Assembly (NCBI RefSeq): GCF_030816195.1
Contig: NZ_JAUSXS010000001.1
Span: 4,239,501 to 4,303,500, forward strand
Origin: Pseudomonas sp. W4I3
GTDB taxonomy: Bacteria > Pseudomonadota > Gammaproteobacteria > Pseudomonadales > Pseudomonadaceae
Reading direction: 5' to 3'
DNA length: 64,000 nt
In this document: one piece after another, positions 43,484 through 51,844 of the stretch
Layout of the letters: the number at the start of each line of letters is the position of its first letter
How positions within the stretch are numbered: the stretch's first letter is position 1
Translations under genes and position numbers: made by a program
Notes under the pieces: model-generated
Told to the model about the DNA's origin: nothing
Seen by the model: the letters and a program-made list of their open reading frames with translations, nothing else
The model's database searches: none

Positions 43484-44602
43484 TTAACCGCGCAGCGTTA
43501 CAACCTTCAATGCTGGCGCAACCGGTTTATTGTATAACTGCCCTTCCATGCTTCCGGCGAAGACAGCGCCATTCTTGTTTCTCGCACCCTTGTCCAATGG
43601 CACCCCGACGCGCACGCCCAATGCTCCGGCATCAACGACCTGCATATGCTCTTTCAGCCCCAGGTACGACAACGCCTTGTCGCCGTCGATGCCCTGCCCT
43701 GCTGCGGCCAACACGCCCGGAAAAGTACGGTGGGCATGGTAGGCACTGTCTTTGTCATACAGGCTGAAAAAACGGTCCGTTGCGTTGTTGCGTTCCAGTT
43801 CCATGTGTCGACGCTTGCTCATTACGCCAAACAGAAACTGCGCATCCTTGACCATGCCTTCGTCACCGCCACTGAATTTCGCCGCCTTGGCCGACAGTTG
43901 AAGTTCTTCACGGGTGATATGCAGTTTGAAGCCGTCCTTCATCGTCACGTTATAGCCGTCTCCACTCTTGACGATGTCGTCGAAAACCCCGGCAGGGCTT
44001 TGTCCGAAGGTGGCCATGGCCACCTTGATCGCGGCGACGTGCTCTTCTCTGCCTGTGGTGCCTACGTAGGGATAACTCTCGTAGGTGGCGCGCAGCCCGT
44101 TGCGAATATCGTCGGGCTTTTGCCCTTTGGCTTTATTCGATAAAAACGTGTTCGACGGCTCGGTGTGCTTATCGGAAAACATCTCGATGAGTTCGGTATC
44201 AAAAGCGTTGCGGCTACGGGTCAGATCCGATCGATTCATGAACGGCGCCAATTGTTCTTTCCACACTTGCTTACCGGGCTGCACGGTTTCAGGGGCGGGC
44301 GCCACATCAATTCGGGGCTTGGGAATCACCGTCATGGGTGGCTGCGGCGCAGGTGGCGCATTGTCTCGGTCCATCCATGTCTTGAGCGTCGTTATGAGCG
44401 TACCGAGTAACATCAACAGCTCGGCCATTGCTCGATCACTGCCGCTTGACTGGATCGTTCGACCAACCGCGTTATGGGCCGGCAGTTGTCCGAAACGATT
44501 CAATCGGTCAGGGCTGGACTGATCGCGTGTTTTATCGAGCTGTTCAGACGTTGCATAGGCGGAATAAACCTGCCTGTTGTTCGACGTGTCGAGCGTGACC
44601 AT
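43484..44602 (-). CDS. Candidate type III effector paralogue, catalytic residues lost
   Basis: About 372 residues, no signal peptide, Ser/Asn/Thr-rich start (MVTLDTSNNRQVYSAYATSE). The C-terminal 230 residues parallel the adjacent gene, but the Cys position reads TTGREEHVAAIKVAMATFG (no Cys) and the C-terminal His position reads FAGSMEGQLYN (no His). It has a longer linker with PPAPQPP. ATG at 44602 (after GAGG) is 115 bp downstream of the Hrp box; the longest frame would start inside the promoter and is rejected. Could be an inactive partner, a chaperone-like regulator or a diverged effector. Confidence 0.6.
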   Translation of the reverse strand: MVTLDTSNNRQVYSAYATSEQLDKTRDQSSPDRLNRFGQLPAHNAVGRTIQSSGSDRAMAELLMLLGTLITTLKTWMDRDNAPPAPQPPMTVIPKPRIDVAPAPETVQPGKQVWKEQLAPFMNRSDLTRSRNAFDTELIEMFSDKHTEPSNTFLSNKAKGQKPDDIRNGLRATYESYPYVGTTGREEHVAAIKVAMATFGQSPAGVFDDIVKSGDGYNVTMKDGFKLHITREELQLSAKAAKFSGGDEGMVKDAQFLFGVMSKRRHMELERNNATDRFFSLYDKDSAYHAHRTFPGVLAAAGQGIDGDKALSYLGLKEHMQVVDAGALGVRVGVPLDKGARNKNGAVFAGSMEGQLYNKPVAPALKVVTLRG

Positions 44603-44717
44603 CTTGTTTAGCCTCATTGATAAAAGGATGGGAATCGCACTGGATAATTCATGCTGCGATTCAGAAAACATTACTTGCCAACCGTCACCGTCGGTTATTG
44701 CATCCGGCAAGTCCTCA

Positions 44718-44745
44718 TGCGTGGCAAGTCGGTGAGAAAGGTTCC
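44718..44745 (-). promoter_or_regulatory. Hrp box (HrpL-dependent promoter)
   Basis: Read on the minus strand: GGAACC, 15 bases, CCACGCA. This is an exact match to the HrpL consensus GGAACC-N15/16-CCACNNA used by type III secretion genes of plant-associated Pseudomonas. It points toward the two paralogous genes and leaves a leader of about 105-110 bases before ATG 44602. Confidence 0.8.
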
Positions 44746-45084
44746 TGATTTCAGAGGGGCAACAGGTAACAACGTCCTTCTATTTCAGCTGATTTCTATC
44801 GGAATATTCCTAAACCGTGACGCGTTCATCTGAACAATGCTCAGCGCAATTTCAACGCCCCGGCCTCAGCACCGAAGCCGCCTTAGCAATGCCTGATAAA
44901 TGCTGGAGTCAGCGACTGTCTGCGCCTACGACTGTGCCGAACATCTTGATGGCGCACGTCGCAGGCCTCTATTGGCAATCGTGCAGATGACCGAAATAGC
45001 GCAGTTACTCGTAGATCAAGCGCTGAACCGGGAATGCCCGGTGGTCAGATCCAGAACGCAACCCAACCAGCGAAGTAGAACCCT
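44746..45084. other. Intergenic stretch with no recognised feature
   Basis: About 340 bp between the Hrp box and the composite repeat. No coding frame with a ribosome site, no hairpin with U-run and no repeat of the families seen elsewhere. Confidence 0.4.
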
Positions 45085-45461
45085 GTGGGAGGGGGCTTGC
45101 TCCCGATGGCGGCCTGACAGCCGACCAGGATGTTGGATCAGAGTGCGTACATATCCGTTGCTGCGGTAACGGCGACTTAGGGTTCCGCCCTGACGGCGGC
45201 TCACTTTTGAAAAGCGCAAAAGTTAGCAAAACGCTCTTGCCCCACCACTCGGCACCTCGCCTAGGCTCGGTGTGCCCGTAATCCGACAGTGATTTGGGGG
45301 GCGCCTAAGATCAAGAGCAAGATCAAGAGCGGCTCGCTTCGCATTGTGGTTACCGGAGGCTGCTACAAAGTTGTGTAGATACCTATGCCTCGATGGCGGT
45401 GCATCAGCTACGAATGCGCCAGCTGAACCGCCGCTATCGGGGGCAAGCCCCCTCCCACATT
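45085..45461. repeat. Composite intergenic repeat (copy B, inverted) plus REP
   Basis: Starts with GTGGGAGGGGGCTTGCTCCC and runs through CCTGACAGCCGACCAGGATG, CGTAATCCGACAGTGATTTG and TTGTGTAGATACCTATG, i.e. copy A (7803-8254) read backwards but without its 110-bp inner block. A REP (CTATCGGGGGCAAGCCCCCT) closes the region at 45434-45461. No gene is supported. Confidence 0.75.
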
Positions 45462-45492
45462 TGCTCGCCAGTGACGGGCATTCCGCGCCTGG

Positions 45493-46425
45493 CTACCAGG
45501 TGCCCATCGCCAAGCTATGCGGCGAAAACTCGGCGAACTGCCAGCGCAAGGCCAGCGCTGCCGGGCGGCGCACGGCATGCTCCACCGTTAACATCCACAA
45601 GCGCTGCGCACCTTCGAACTCGGCCACTTGCGGCCCGCTGAGGATCAACGCAGTGCGCCCGGCCACTTGCAGCACGTCGCCGCTCTCAAAATCAATGAAC
45701 AACAACCCCGCCACCGGGTTGGCCTGCAGGTTGCCGAGGGTGTTGAAGAACAGATTGCCGGGAAAGTCCGGAATGGTCAGCACATTGCCTTCAACCCGCA
45801 CGAAGCCCGTGTTGCCACCGCGATGAGAAACGTCCACCGAACGCTCGCCGTGCGCGTCCACATAGCTGGCAACGAAAAAGGTGTCGGCCTGGCGAATCAA
45901 CGTCTGCGCAGCCTCGTCCAGTTGGTCGCTGCGCTCGACGGCGGTGCCGGGTTTTCGCGCTATACCGGCGACGGGCCGCAGTTGGATGTACTTCGGGCAG
46001 TTACCGAAGGTGTGCACCACATCGACCGCGAAGCCGTCGTGATCAAGCGATCCAATCCGACCATTCATGCGGTTGCGGCGGCGGGTGCCAAGGTCGATGC
46101 CCAGCAGCCCGACAGACGCACCGTTAAAGATGCCGGCCCGGGCGGGATCGCTTCTGGCGGGCAGGCTGTCGATCAGCAGCGTCTGCGGATCCGGCGAATG
46201 CGCGAACCCTGGCGCGCCTTCCAGCAGCGTCGCCCAGGGGATGCCCTGCTCGTCCACCACGCCCGCGATCAGGTAAGGCAGCAAGGGATAGAAATCGCGA
46301 TGCTGCTCCGGCAAATGATCGCGTATGACCTTAGGCCCGATCACGGCCATGCGTTCGCCGACACCGGCACTGTCCTGTAATTGCCGTTCACCGGCATGCC
46401 ACGGAGATTGTTCGATCGGGTTCAT
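45493..46425 (-). CDS. Pyridoxamine 5'-phosphate oxidase-family flavin-binding protein
   Basis: A 310-residue protein with two split-barrel halves of the PNPOx type: an N-terminal segment (FYPLLPYLIAGVVDEQGIPW) and a C-terminal one (ADTFFVASYVDAHGERSVDV, then RVEGNVLTIPDFPGNLFFNT). Such proteins are often annotated as flavin-nucleotide-binding or sulphite-oxidase-linked; the substrate is unknown. ATG at 46425 has AGAGG 8 bp upstream and replaces an earlier GTG. It precedes two LysR genes oriented the same way. Confidence 0.78.
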   Translation of the reverse strand: MNPIEQSPWHAGERQLQDSAGVGERMAVIGPKVIRDHLPEQHRDFYPLLPYLIAGVVDEQGIPWATLLEGAPGFAHSPDPQTLLIDSLPARSDPARAGIFNGASVGLLGIDLGTRRRNRMNGRIGSLDHDGFAVDVVHTFGNCPKYIQLRPVAGIARKPGTAVERSDQLDEAAQTLIRQADTFFVASYVDAHGERSVDVSHRGGNTGFVRVEGNVLTIPDFPGNLFFNTLGNLQANPVAGLLFIDFESGDVLQVAGRTALILSGPQVAEFEGAQRLWMLTVEHAVRRPAALALRWQFAEFSPHSLAMGTW

Positions 46426-46505
46426 GGCGACCACCTCTGGTTGTGATACCTCGATGCTGCGCCCCTATCGTTTTGGGGAGAATGCTCAGCCAAGGCAATC
46501 CACCA

Positions 46506-47390
46506 TTACGCCAACTGAAATGCCGGGTGCTCACGCAACGCCACGACGCAGTAGTCGACAAAACTGCGCACGCGCATCGACGCATGGCGGCCTTCGCGAT
46601 GGACGATATGTACCGGCAGCGGCGGCAGTTCGAAGTCCGGCAAGATACGCCGCAGTTGGCCACTCATCAGGTGATCGTGAACGGCATAGCTCAGGCAACG
46701 AATCACCCCCGCACCCTGGACAGCGGCATTGATTGCGCCTTGCACCGTGGTGCAACTCAGGCGTGCGCGGGCCTTGAGTACGTCGTGCGGGAAATGCCAG
46801 TGAACGGGCTCGGCGCCGGCGATCAGATGGTGCTGCTTGAGATCAGCCGGCTGCAGCGGCTCGCCCTTGGCCGCCAGATAAGCAGGGCTGGCGCAAAGGA
46901 TGCTGCGCACCTGCCCGACTTGCCGTGCAATGAGCGACGAACTGGGCAGTTCACCGACCAGCACGGCGACATCCAGCCCCTCTTCGTGCAGGTTCGGGTA
47001 ATAGTCATGGTAATGGGCGACGAGACGCACCGCCGGGTAGCGGTCCATATAGCCGGCCAGCAGCGGCGCCATTAAATGGCGGCTGAACAGCAAGGGCATA
47101 AATACCCGCAGATTGCCCTGGGCCTGCACATGCGAGCCGTTGGCCGAGGCTTCAGCGGCGTCCACCGCCGCCAGCAACCGCACGCAGTCGGCAAGATAGG
47201 CGTGGCCTGCATCCGTCAGGCTGACCCCACGGGTACTGCGCAGCAACAACATCACGCGCAGACGCGCTTCCAGACGCGCAATTGCGCGCATCAGGGTCGG
47301 GCCGGAGACCTGCGCAATGCGCGCCGCCGCCGCCAGGCTCGGTTGCCCGGCCAGCGCCACGAACAGCTGCATATCGCGATAACGTTCCAT
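46506..47390 (-). CDS. LysR-family transcriptional regulator
   Basis: A 294-residue LysR protein. Helix-turn-helix: MQLFVALAGQPSLAAAARIA then VSGPTLMRAIARLEARL; effector domain follows (LRVFMPLLFSRHLMAPLLAG). Its ATG overlaps the stop of the LysR gene upstream (ATGA at 47387-47390 on the complement), an unusual tandem. It may control the PNPOx-family gene downstream or the glutathione transferase gene. Confidence 0.88.
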   Translation of the reverse strand: MERYRDMQLFVALAGQPSLAAAARIAQVSGPTLMRAIARLEARLRVMLLLRSTRGVSLTDAGHAYLADCVRLLAAVDAAEASANGSHVQAQGNLRVFMPLLFSRHLMAPLLAGYMDRYPAVRLVAHYHDYYPNLHEEGLDVAVLVGELPSSSLIARQVGQVRSILCASPAYLAAKGEPLQPADLKQHHLIAGAEPVHWHFPHDVLKARARLSCTTVQGAINAAVQGAGVIRCLSYAVHDHLMSGQLRRILPDFELPPLPVHIVHREGRHASMRVRSFVDYCVVALREHPAFQLA

Positions 47391-48310
47391 CAGTCGTGCT
47401 GCTTCATCGCCGGGTTCAAGGCCCTATCCTGCCCGAGACGCTGGGTGAGAAAATCGACAAAGCTATGGACCTTGGCCGGCACTCGACCGTTGTTCTGAAA
47501 CACCACCTGGATCGGCAGCGCAGCCGGCTCGAAATCCTGCAGCACAACTTCCAACTCCCCCGCCGCCACGGCTGCCGCAACCTGGTAGGACAGCACCCGC
47601 GTCATCCCCCAACCCAGGCGTGCCAGATTGATCGCGGCGTTGTTCGCGGTGACCACCAGGCGCGGCTCGATAGGCACTGCCAGCGGCTGGCCGCCGTCGA
47701 CAAACGCCCATTCACTCACCAATTGGCTGGAGGAGGAGGTAACGACCTTGGCTTCACGCAATTGCTCAGGCCGCTGGGGTCGCCCCTGTCGGTCCAGGTA
47801 GTCGGGCGATGCGCAGACCACCCGGCGCACTTCACCGACCTTGATCGCCTGCTGCCCTGGCTCATGCAGATGGCCGATGCGCACGGCCACGTCGACACCT
47901 TCGTCGGTCATGTTGACCACGCGATCGACCAGCAAGGCATGAATGTTCACCAGTGGGAACTGGTCCAGATAATCCGCCAGTGCCGGCGCCACGAACAGCT
48001 CGCCGAACAGCACTGGGGCGGTGACGTTCAGCTGCCCACACGGGATCGAATAACTGCCCGCCGCGGCTTCCTCGGCCTCATCGAGCTCGGCGAGAATGCG
48101 CCGACAGTCTTGCAGGTAACGCTGCCCGGCTTCGGTCAGGTGCAGGCTGCGGGTGGTGCGCGACAGCAGTTGGGTGCCGATGCGTTGTTCCATCGCGGCG
48201 ATCGCCCGGGTCACGCTGGGCGGCGAGGTATTCAGGCGGCGCGCGGCGGCGGCAAAGCCCTCCTCGTCGGCCACCGCGAGGAATACCTGCATTTCATGAA
48301 AACGGTCCAT
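47390..48310 (-). CDS. LysR-family transcriptional regulator
   Basis: A 306-residue LysR protein. Helix-turn-helix MQVFLAVADEEGFAAAARRL then TSPPSVTRAIAAMEQRI; effector domain starting QLNVTAPVLFGELFVAPAL. ATG at 48310 (MDRFHEMQ) was chosen over a long in-frame extension that would run into the transferase gene. It is 16 bp after the transferase stop and overlaps the next LysR gene, so all three are probably co-transcribed. Its similarity to the following LysR gene suggests an old duplication. Confidence 0.88.
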   Translation of the reverse strand: MDRFHEMQVFLAVADEEGFAAAARRLNTSPPSVTRAIAAMEQRIGTQLLSRTTRSLHLTEAGQRYLQDCRRILAELDEAEEAAAGSYSIPCGQLNVTAPVLFGELFVAPALADYLDQFPLVNIHALLVDRVVNMTDEGVDVAVRIGHLHEPGQQAIKVGEVRRVVCASPDYLDRQGRPQRPEQLREAKVVTSSSSQLVSEWAFVDGGQPLAVPIEPRLVVTANNAAINLARLGWGMTRVLSYQVAAAVAAGELEVVLQDFEPAALPIQVVFQNNGRVPAKVHSFVDFLTQRLGQDRALNPAMKQHD

Positions 48311-48326
48311 CGACGCCCCTTGCTGG

Positions 48327-48953
48327 TTACTGTGATTGCAGACCCGCCGCCGTGCGCGGCATGCCGATGAAACCCGGCAGTGCTTCGATGCTGGCGAGCC
48401 AGGCGCGTACCTGAGGATAGTCGGCCAGCGACACGTTGCCTTCCGGCGCATGGGCCGTGTAGGTGTAGAACGCAATATCGGCGATGCTTGGCTGGTCGCC
48501 GGCCAGGAAACGGCTTTCGCCCAGTTGTTGCTCCATCACTGCCAGCAGCGCGTGCGCGCGACTGATCGCCACGCCCGTATCCACCTCGGCGCCAAACACC
48601 GTGGCCAAACGCGCCGTGGCCGGCCCCGCATGCAGCTGGCCGGCCGCAGCCGAGAGCCAGCGCTGCACGCGCGCCTGCCCGACCGGATCAGCGGGCAGCC
48701 ACTGGCCGTTGCCATAGGTGGCGGCCAGGTAGACCAGGATGGCGTTGGAGTCCGCCAGAATCGTCCCGCCATCGTCGATCACCGGCACCTGGCCGAAGCG
48801 GTTAAGGGCAGTGAGGAATTCGGGCGTTTTATGCGCGCCTTGCTTGAGGTCCACCTGGATAAACTCCATGGGCCGGCCCAACAGAGAGAGCATCAGCTCG
48901 ACCCGATGGGAGTGACCGGACAGGGTGAGACCATACAGTTTGATTGCGGGCAT
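48327..48953 (-). CDS. Glutathione S-transferase family protein
   Basis: A 208-residue cytosolic transferase with an N-terminal thioredoxin-like domain (KLYGLTLSGHSHRVELMLSL, then RFGQVPVIDDGGTILADSNA with the conserved cis-Pro and Ser that bind glutathione) and a C-terminal helical domain (RFLAGDQPSIADIAFYTY). Upstream of two LysR regulators. Likely detoxification of an electrophile; substrate unknown. Confidence 0.9.
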   Translation of the reverse strand: MPAIKLYGLTLSGHSHRVELMLSLLGRPMEFIQVDLKQGAHKTPEFLTALNRFGQVPVIDDGGTILADSNAILVYLAATYGNGQWLPADPVGQARVQRWLSAAAGQLHAGPATARLATVFGAEVDTGVAISRAHALLAVMEQQLGESRFLAGDQPSIADIAFYTYTAHAPEGNVSLADYPQVRAWLASIEALPGFIGMPRTAAGLQSQ

Positions 48954-49093
48954 GACAGACTCCAGGGCGTTGTCGACCGAGTATTCGTGTCGATGGCTGC
49001 AATCTTCTTATGCGCTAACCGCCAGCGGAATGACCAGTTTATACAATCGAGCATTTCATAAAATGAAACAACCACCCGATCCATCACTCATGA

Positions 49094-50341
49094 CTACCCG
49101 CTAGCCAGGTAAGCTCCCCGCAATTCAAGGGCGCGAATCCTGCGGTAATCCCCTTCGATCACCGCTGGGTCGGTATGTACCAGATACACCGTGCCCGGCT
49201 GACTGAACACATCTTGAGTTACGCCTATGTGCTGGCCGCTCTCGACGTAAAACACTGCCTCGAAAAACGACTCCAGCTTGAGCAGTTCTTTCAAAAATAC
49301 GTCCCTTTCAAAACGGCCTTCCGAGCGATTGATCAAGCAAACATTGTAGGTGTGTTGCAGACGCCGATAATCAACCTTGCTCTCCAATCGTTGCTGAAAT
49401 ACCTCAGGCTGTATGAGGGATAAAACCACGGCGTCAATCTGCCCAAGGCCAGTGGTCATTCTTGAAACATCAGGCCGGAGAATGCCGTCAGTGCGGGCAG
49501 CAATTTCTACCAGTTTCGGACCGCTTTCGGTGAGCATGACCTCGGCATGACTGGGGCCGTTTCGTATACCGAGACACCGCACCACTGCTTTCGTGTAGTC
49601 GACCAGAATTGAGTAAACCGGCGAGTCAGGTCCAATCAGCTCATCAATATCATAGAGAACCCCGCCAGTCGGCGTTCGCTGCTTTTGGTATCGTACGACC
49701 TCAGTGACAAGCTGCTGCCCGTTGAGAGAGACCATATTCACCACAAACTCCACCCCCACCAGATACTCCTGGATCAGGACCTGCGTGTTAGGGATATTCA
49801 GCTTATTAGTCGTTCCCAATAGACGTTCCACGGCAGCCTGGCAGGCGTGCAAATCTTCACAGATAAACACGCCATCGGCGCCTGCACTTTCGAGGGGCTT
49901 GATTACTACAGGAAAACGTCCGTGCTCACTGATCCAGTCTCGCGCAAGCTCCCAAGAGCCAGTGATGAACTGCTGTGCGGCCGGCAGTTGCGCCTGGGTT
50001 ATGCACTGGATCATTTCGTACTTGTTTCGACGTGCGCTAGTTTTGTCGAAATGATTGCGATAAGGCAGTTGTAACCGTTCATTCAAGTGGTCAGCCAGAA
50101 GCACACCGGTTTCCGCCCCCGGAAGAACGAACTGTGGCTTGAAACGTTGGACTTGCGTCAATGTCGTTGCAACGTCCGCGTTGACGATCATCTGTTCATA
50201 GAGCCCGCAGTCAAAACCCTTGTAATAGTAGCTGTCCAGCGCTTCTGAAGAAGCAACGTGCGCCAGCACACAACCTTCATCTTTTAAGCGCTTGGCCAAG
50301 AACTTCCCTGATGAAAACCCATCGACCATGACGACTCTCAT
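49094..50341 (-). CDS. ATP-grasp ligase of a small-molecule operon
   Basis: A 415-residue ATP-grasp enzyme. ATP-binding segments are FPVVIKPLESAGADGVFICE (about 155) and VLIQEYLVGVEFVVNMVS; the metal-binding acidic motif is HAEVMLTESGPKLVEIAART. Such stand-alone ligases join amino acids or other carboxylates to amines, often making dipeptides. ATG at 50341 has GGAGG 5 bp upstream and overlaps the exporter stop. Last gene of a four-gene operon; the partner genes suggest it ligates a non-standard amino acid. Confidence 0.85.
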   Translation of the reverse strand: MRVVMVDGFSSGKFLAKRLKDEGCVLAHVASSEALDSYYYKGFDCGLYEQMIVNADVATTLTQVQRFKPQFVLPGAETGVLLADHLNERLQLPYRNHFDKTSARRNKYEMIQCITQAQLPAAQQFITGSWELARDWISEHGRFPVVIKPLESAGADGVFICEDLHACQAAVERLLGTTNKLNIPNTQVLIQEYLVGVEFVVNMVSLNGQQLVTEVVRYQKQRTPTGGVLYDIDELIGPDSPVYSILVDYTKAVVRCLGIRNGPSHAEVMLTESGPKLVEIAARTDGILRPDVSRMTTGLGQIDAVVLSLIQPEVFQQRLESKVDYRRLQHTYNVCLINRSEGRFERDVFLKELLKLESFFEAVFYVESGQHIGVTQDVFSQPGTVYLVHTDPAVIEGDYRRIRALELRGAYLASG

Positions 50342-51249
50342 AAAACCTCCCTTTTCAATGCATACAACCACCTGCCTAGCAGTAAAAAGATAATCACAGT
50401 GACCGCTGCCACGCTGGCGAGGGAGAATTCAACTCTCGCATCCAGGTACTGGAGCAGTAAAACGAACACAGGAAGCGTCAGCAAAACCAGGGAAACGTGA
50501 ATGGGTGTGAGGTAATAGATCGTTTTCTGGATCAGGTAAATGGGTAGCAAATGCCCTAACACTACCAGGAGCACGATAGCCGGTACGCGCTCACCATCGA
50601 GTAGAAAACTTGCGCCTGTGAAAGGTATTGCCACGGCACAAACACCTACCATCGCAAAATTTCTAATACCCAGAATCTCGTAGACGGTCCATTGGCGAGC
50701 AAACATCTCCCTGGAAAAAATCGTGTACACGACCGTGCCCAGCGCGCACACCAAAACACTGGCAATACCAAGCGCACGTTGCCCACCGGTGGTAGTGACT
50801 ACTCCGCTCTCACCGATAAAAGAATTGAACAACATGATTGCCACCGAGATGAGCACTAGCCAGGAAACCGCCGTGTCTGCGAAAGCGACCTTGGCGCTAC
50901 GTTTTTTCACCAACGATATAATCAACGTTAGTGCTGGACCACAGGCTACCGAGGCAACCCCGACTACCGCGGGTTCCAGATAACGCAACGCATAAAACAG
51001 CCCACCCCAATTAAGAAGAACTGCAAGGTTGACGATAACAACCAATCGCCAGTGAGCTTTAAATTTTGAAAACAACAAATCCGTATTTCGATAGAACGCC
51101 AACAATCCAAAAAAGCAGGCGGAAGTGATGAAACAATAAAAAATCACAGTCAACGTGCTGATGGATTGAGTGACCAGCGCAACGTAAACGTCGAACGCGG
51201 CGCTGATGAAACAAAACACCAAGCCGATGAGGACACCGATTCGTTGCAT
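50338..51249 (-). CDS. EamA/DMT-type inner-membrane transporter
   Basis: A 303-residue protein with about ten hydrophobic segments in two halves, the EamA layout. Segments include IGVLIGLVFCFISAAFDVYV, LEPAVVGVASVACGPALTLI and THVSL-like PIHVSLVLLTLPVFVLLLQY. EamA proteins often export amino acids or metabolites, so export of the operon's product is likely. Overlaps the ATP-grasp gene by 4 bp. Confidence 0.85.
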   Translation of the reverse strand: MQRIGVLIGLVFCFISAAFDVYVALVTQSISTLTVIFYCFITSACFFGLLAFYRNTDLLFSKFKAHWRLVVIVNLAVLLNWGGLFYALRYLEPAVVGVASVACGPALTLIISLVKKRSAKVAFADTAVSWLVLISVAIMLFNSFIGESGVVTTTGGQRALGIASVLVCALGTVVYTIFSREMFARQWTVYEILGIRNFAMVGVCAVAIPFTGASFLLDGERVPAIVLLVVLGHLLPIYLIQKTIYYLTPIHVSLVLLTLPVFVLLLQYLDARVEFSLASVAAVTVIIFLLLGRWLYALKREVL

Positions 51250-51283
51250 TATATTTTATCCCCCCATGCGCGCTTGAACGCCC

Positions 51284-51844
51284 TCAATCAACGCTTACGC
51301 CGTCCTCGGCAACCGTCACTCTTATAATTGTCTTAACGGTAAGCCCAGTCGCCCTCAGTACATTATCAGCCCCACCATTTCCAATTTTCTCTACGGCGCA
51401 TACGACATCTACCAACTCACCTCCGGCCCCTTTGACGGCATCAGACAATGCAATGGCCGCGCCTCCAGAACTTAAAGTATCATCAATAATAATGACTCGG
51501 TCACCGGCCTCAACCCCGTTAAGATATAGTTGCCCTTGGAAGTACTCAGAATCGATAGCAACTACTTGCTCTTTTAGACCTCCGAGACTATAGGAATACC
51601 ACCTCGCAACAGCTAAGGGAACGCCAGTTAACAACGAGACGGTAGTTGCCAGCGCCACGCCTTTATCTTCTTCTGTGACAATTTTCGAAGCCCCCTGCTT
51701 CATTACCCTGATTATTTTGTAAGCAACCTCCATTAAGACTTCTGGTCGCAAGGCGGGTATCTGGTCAGTAAATTCATTCACGGTAGTGAGTGATTTGCCC
51801 GACCGTACAACTTTAGCTTTTTTATAAATCTCTTCCAGCAACAT
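51284..51844 (-). CDS. Phosphoribosyltransferase-family protein
   Basis: A 186-residue type I phosphoribosyltransferase-like protein. The PRPP-binding loop is VIIIDDTLSSGGAAIAL (about residue 118). Overall it resembles adenine phosphoribosyltransferases in size and order, with EDKGVALATTVSLLTGVPLA as the pyrophosphate loop region. In a biosynthetic operon it could serve nucleotide salvage, ribosylation of an intermediate or regulation. Start ATG 51844 (after GAGGTG) overlaps the PLP enzyme gene by 23 bp. Confidence 0.82.
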   Translation of the reverse strand: MLLEEIYKKAKVVRSGKSLTTVNEFTDQIPALRPEVLMEVAYKIIRVMKQGASKIVTEEDKGVALATTVSLLTGVPLAVARWYSYSLGGLKEQVVAIDSEYFQGQLYLNGVEAGDRVIIIDDTLSSGGAAIALSDAVKGAGGELVDVVCAVEKIGNGGADNVLRATGLTVKTIIRVTVAEDGVSVD

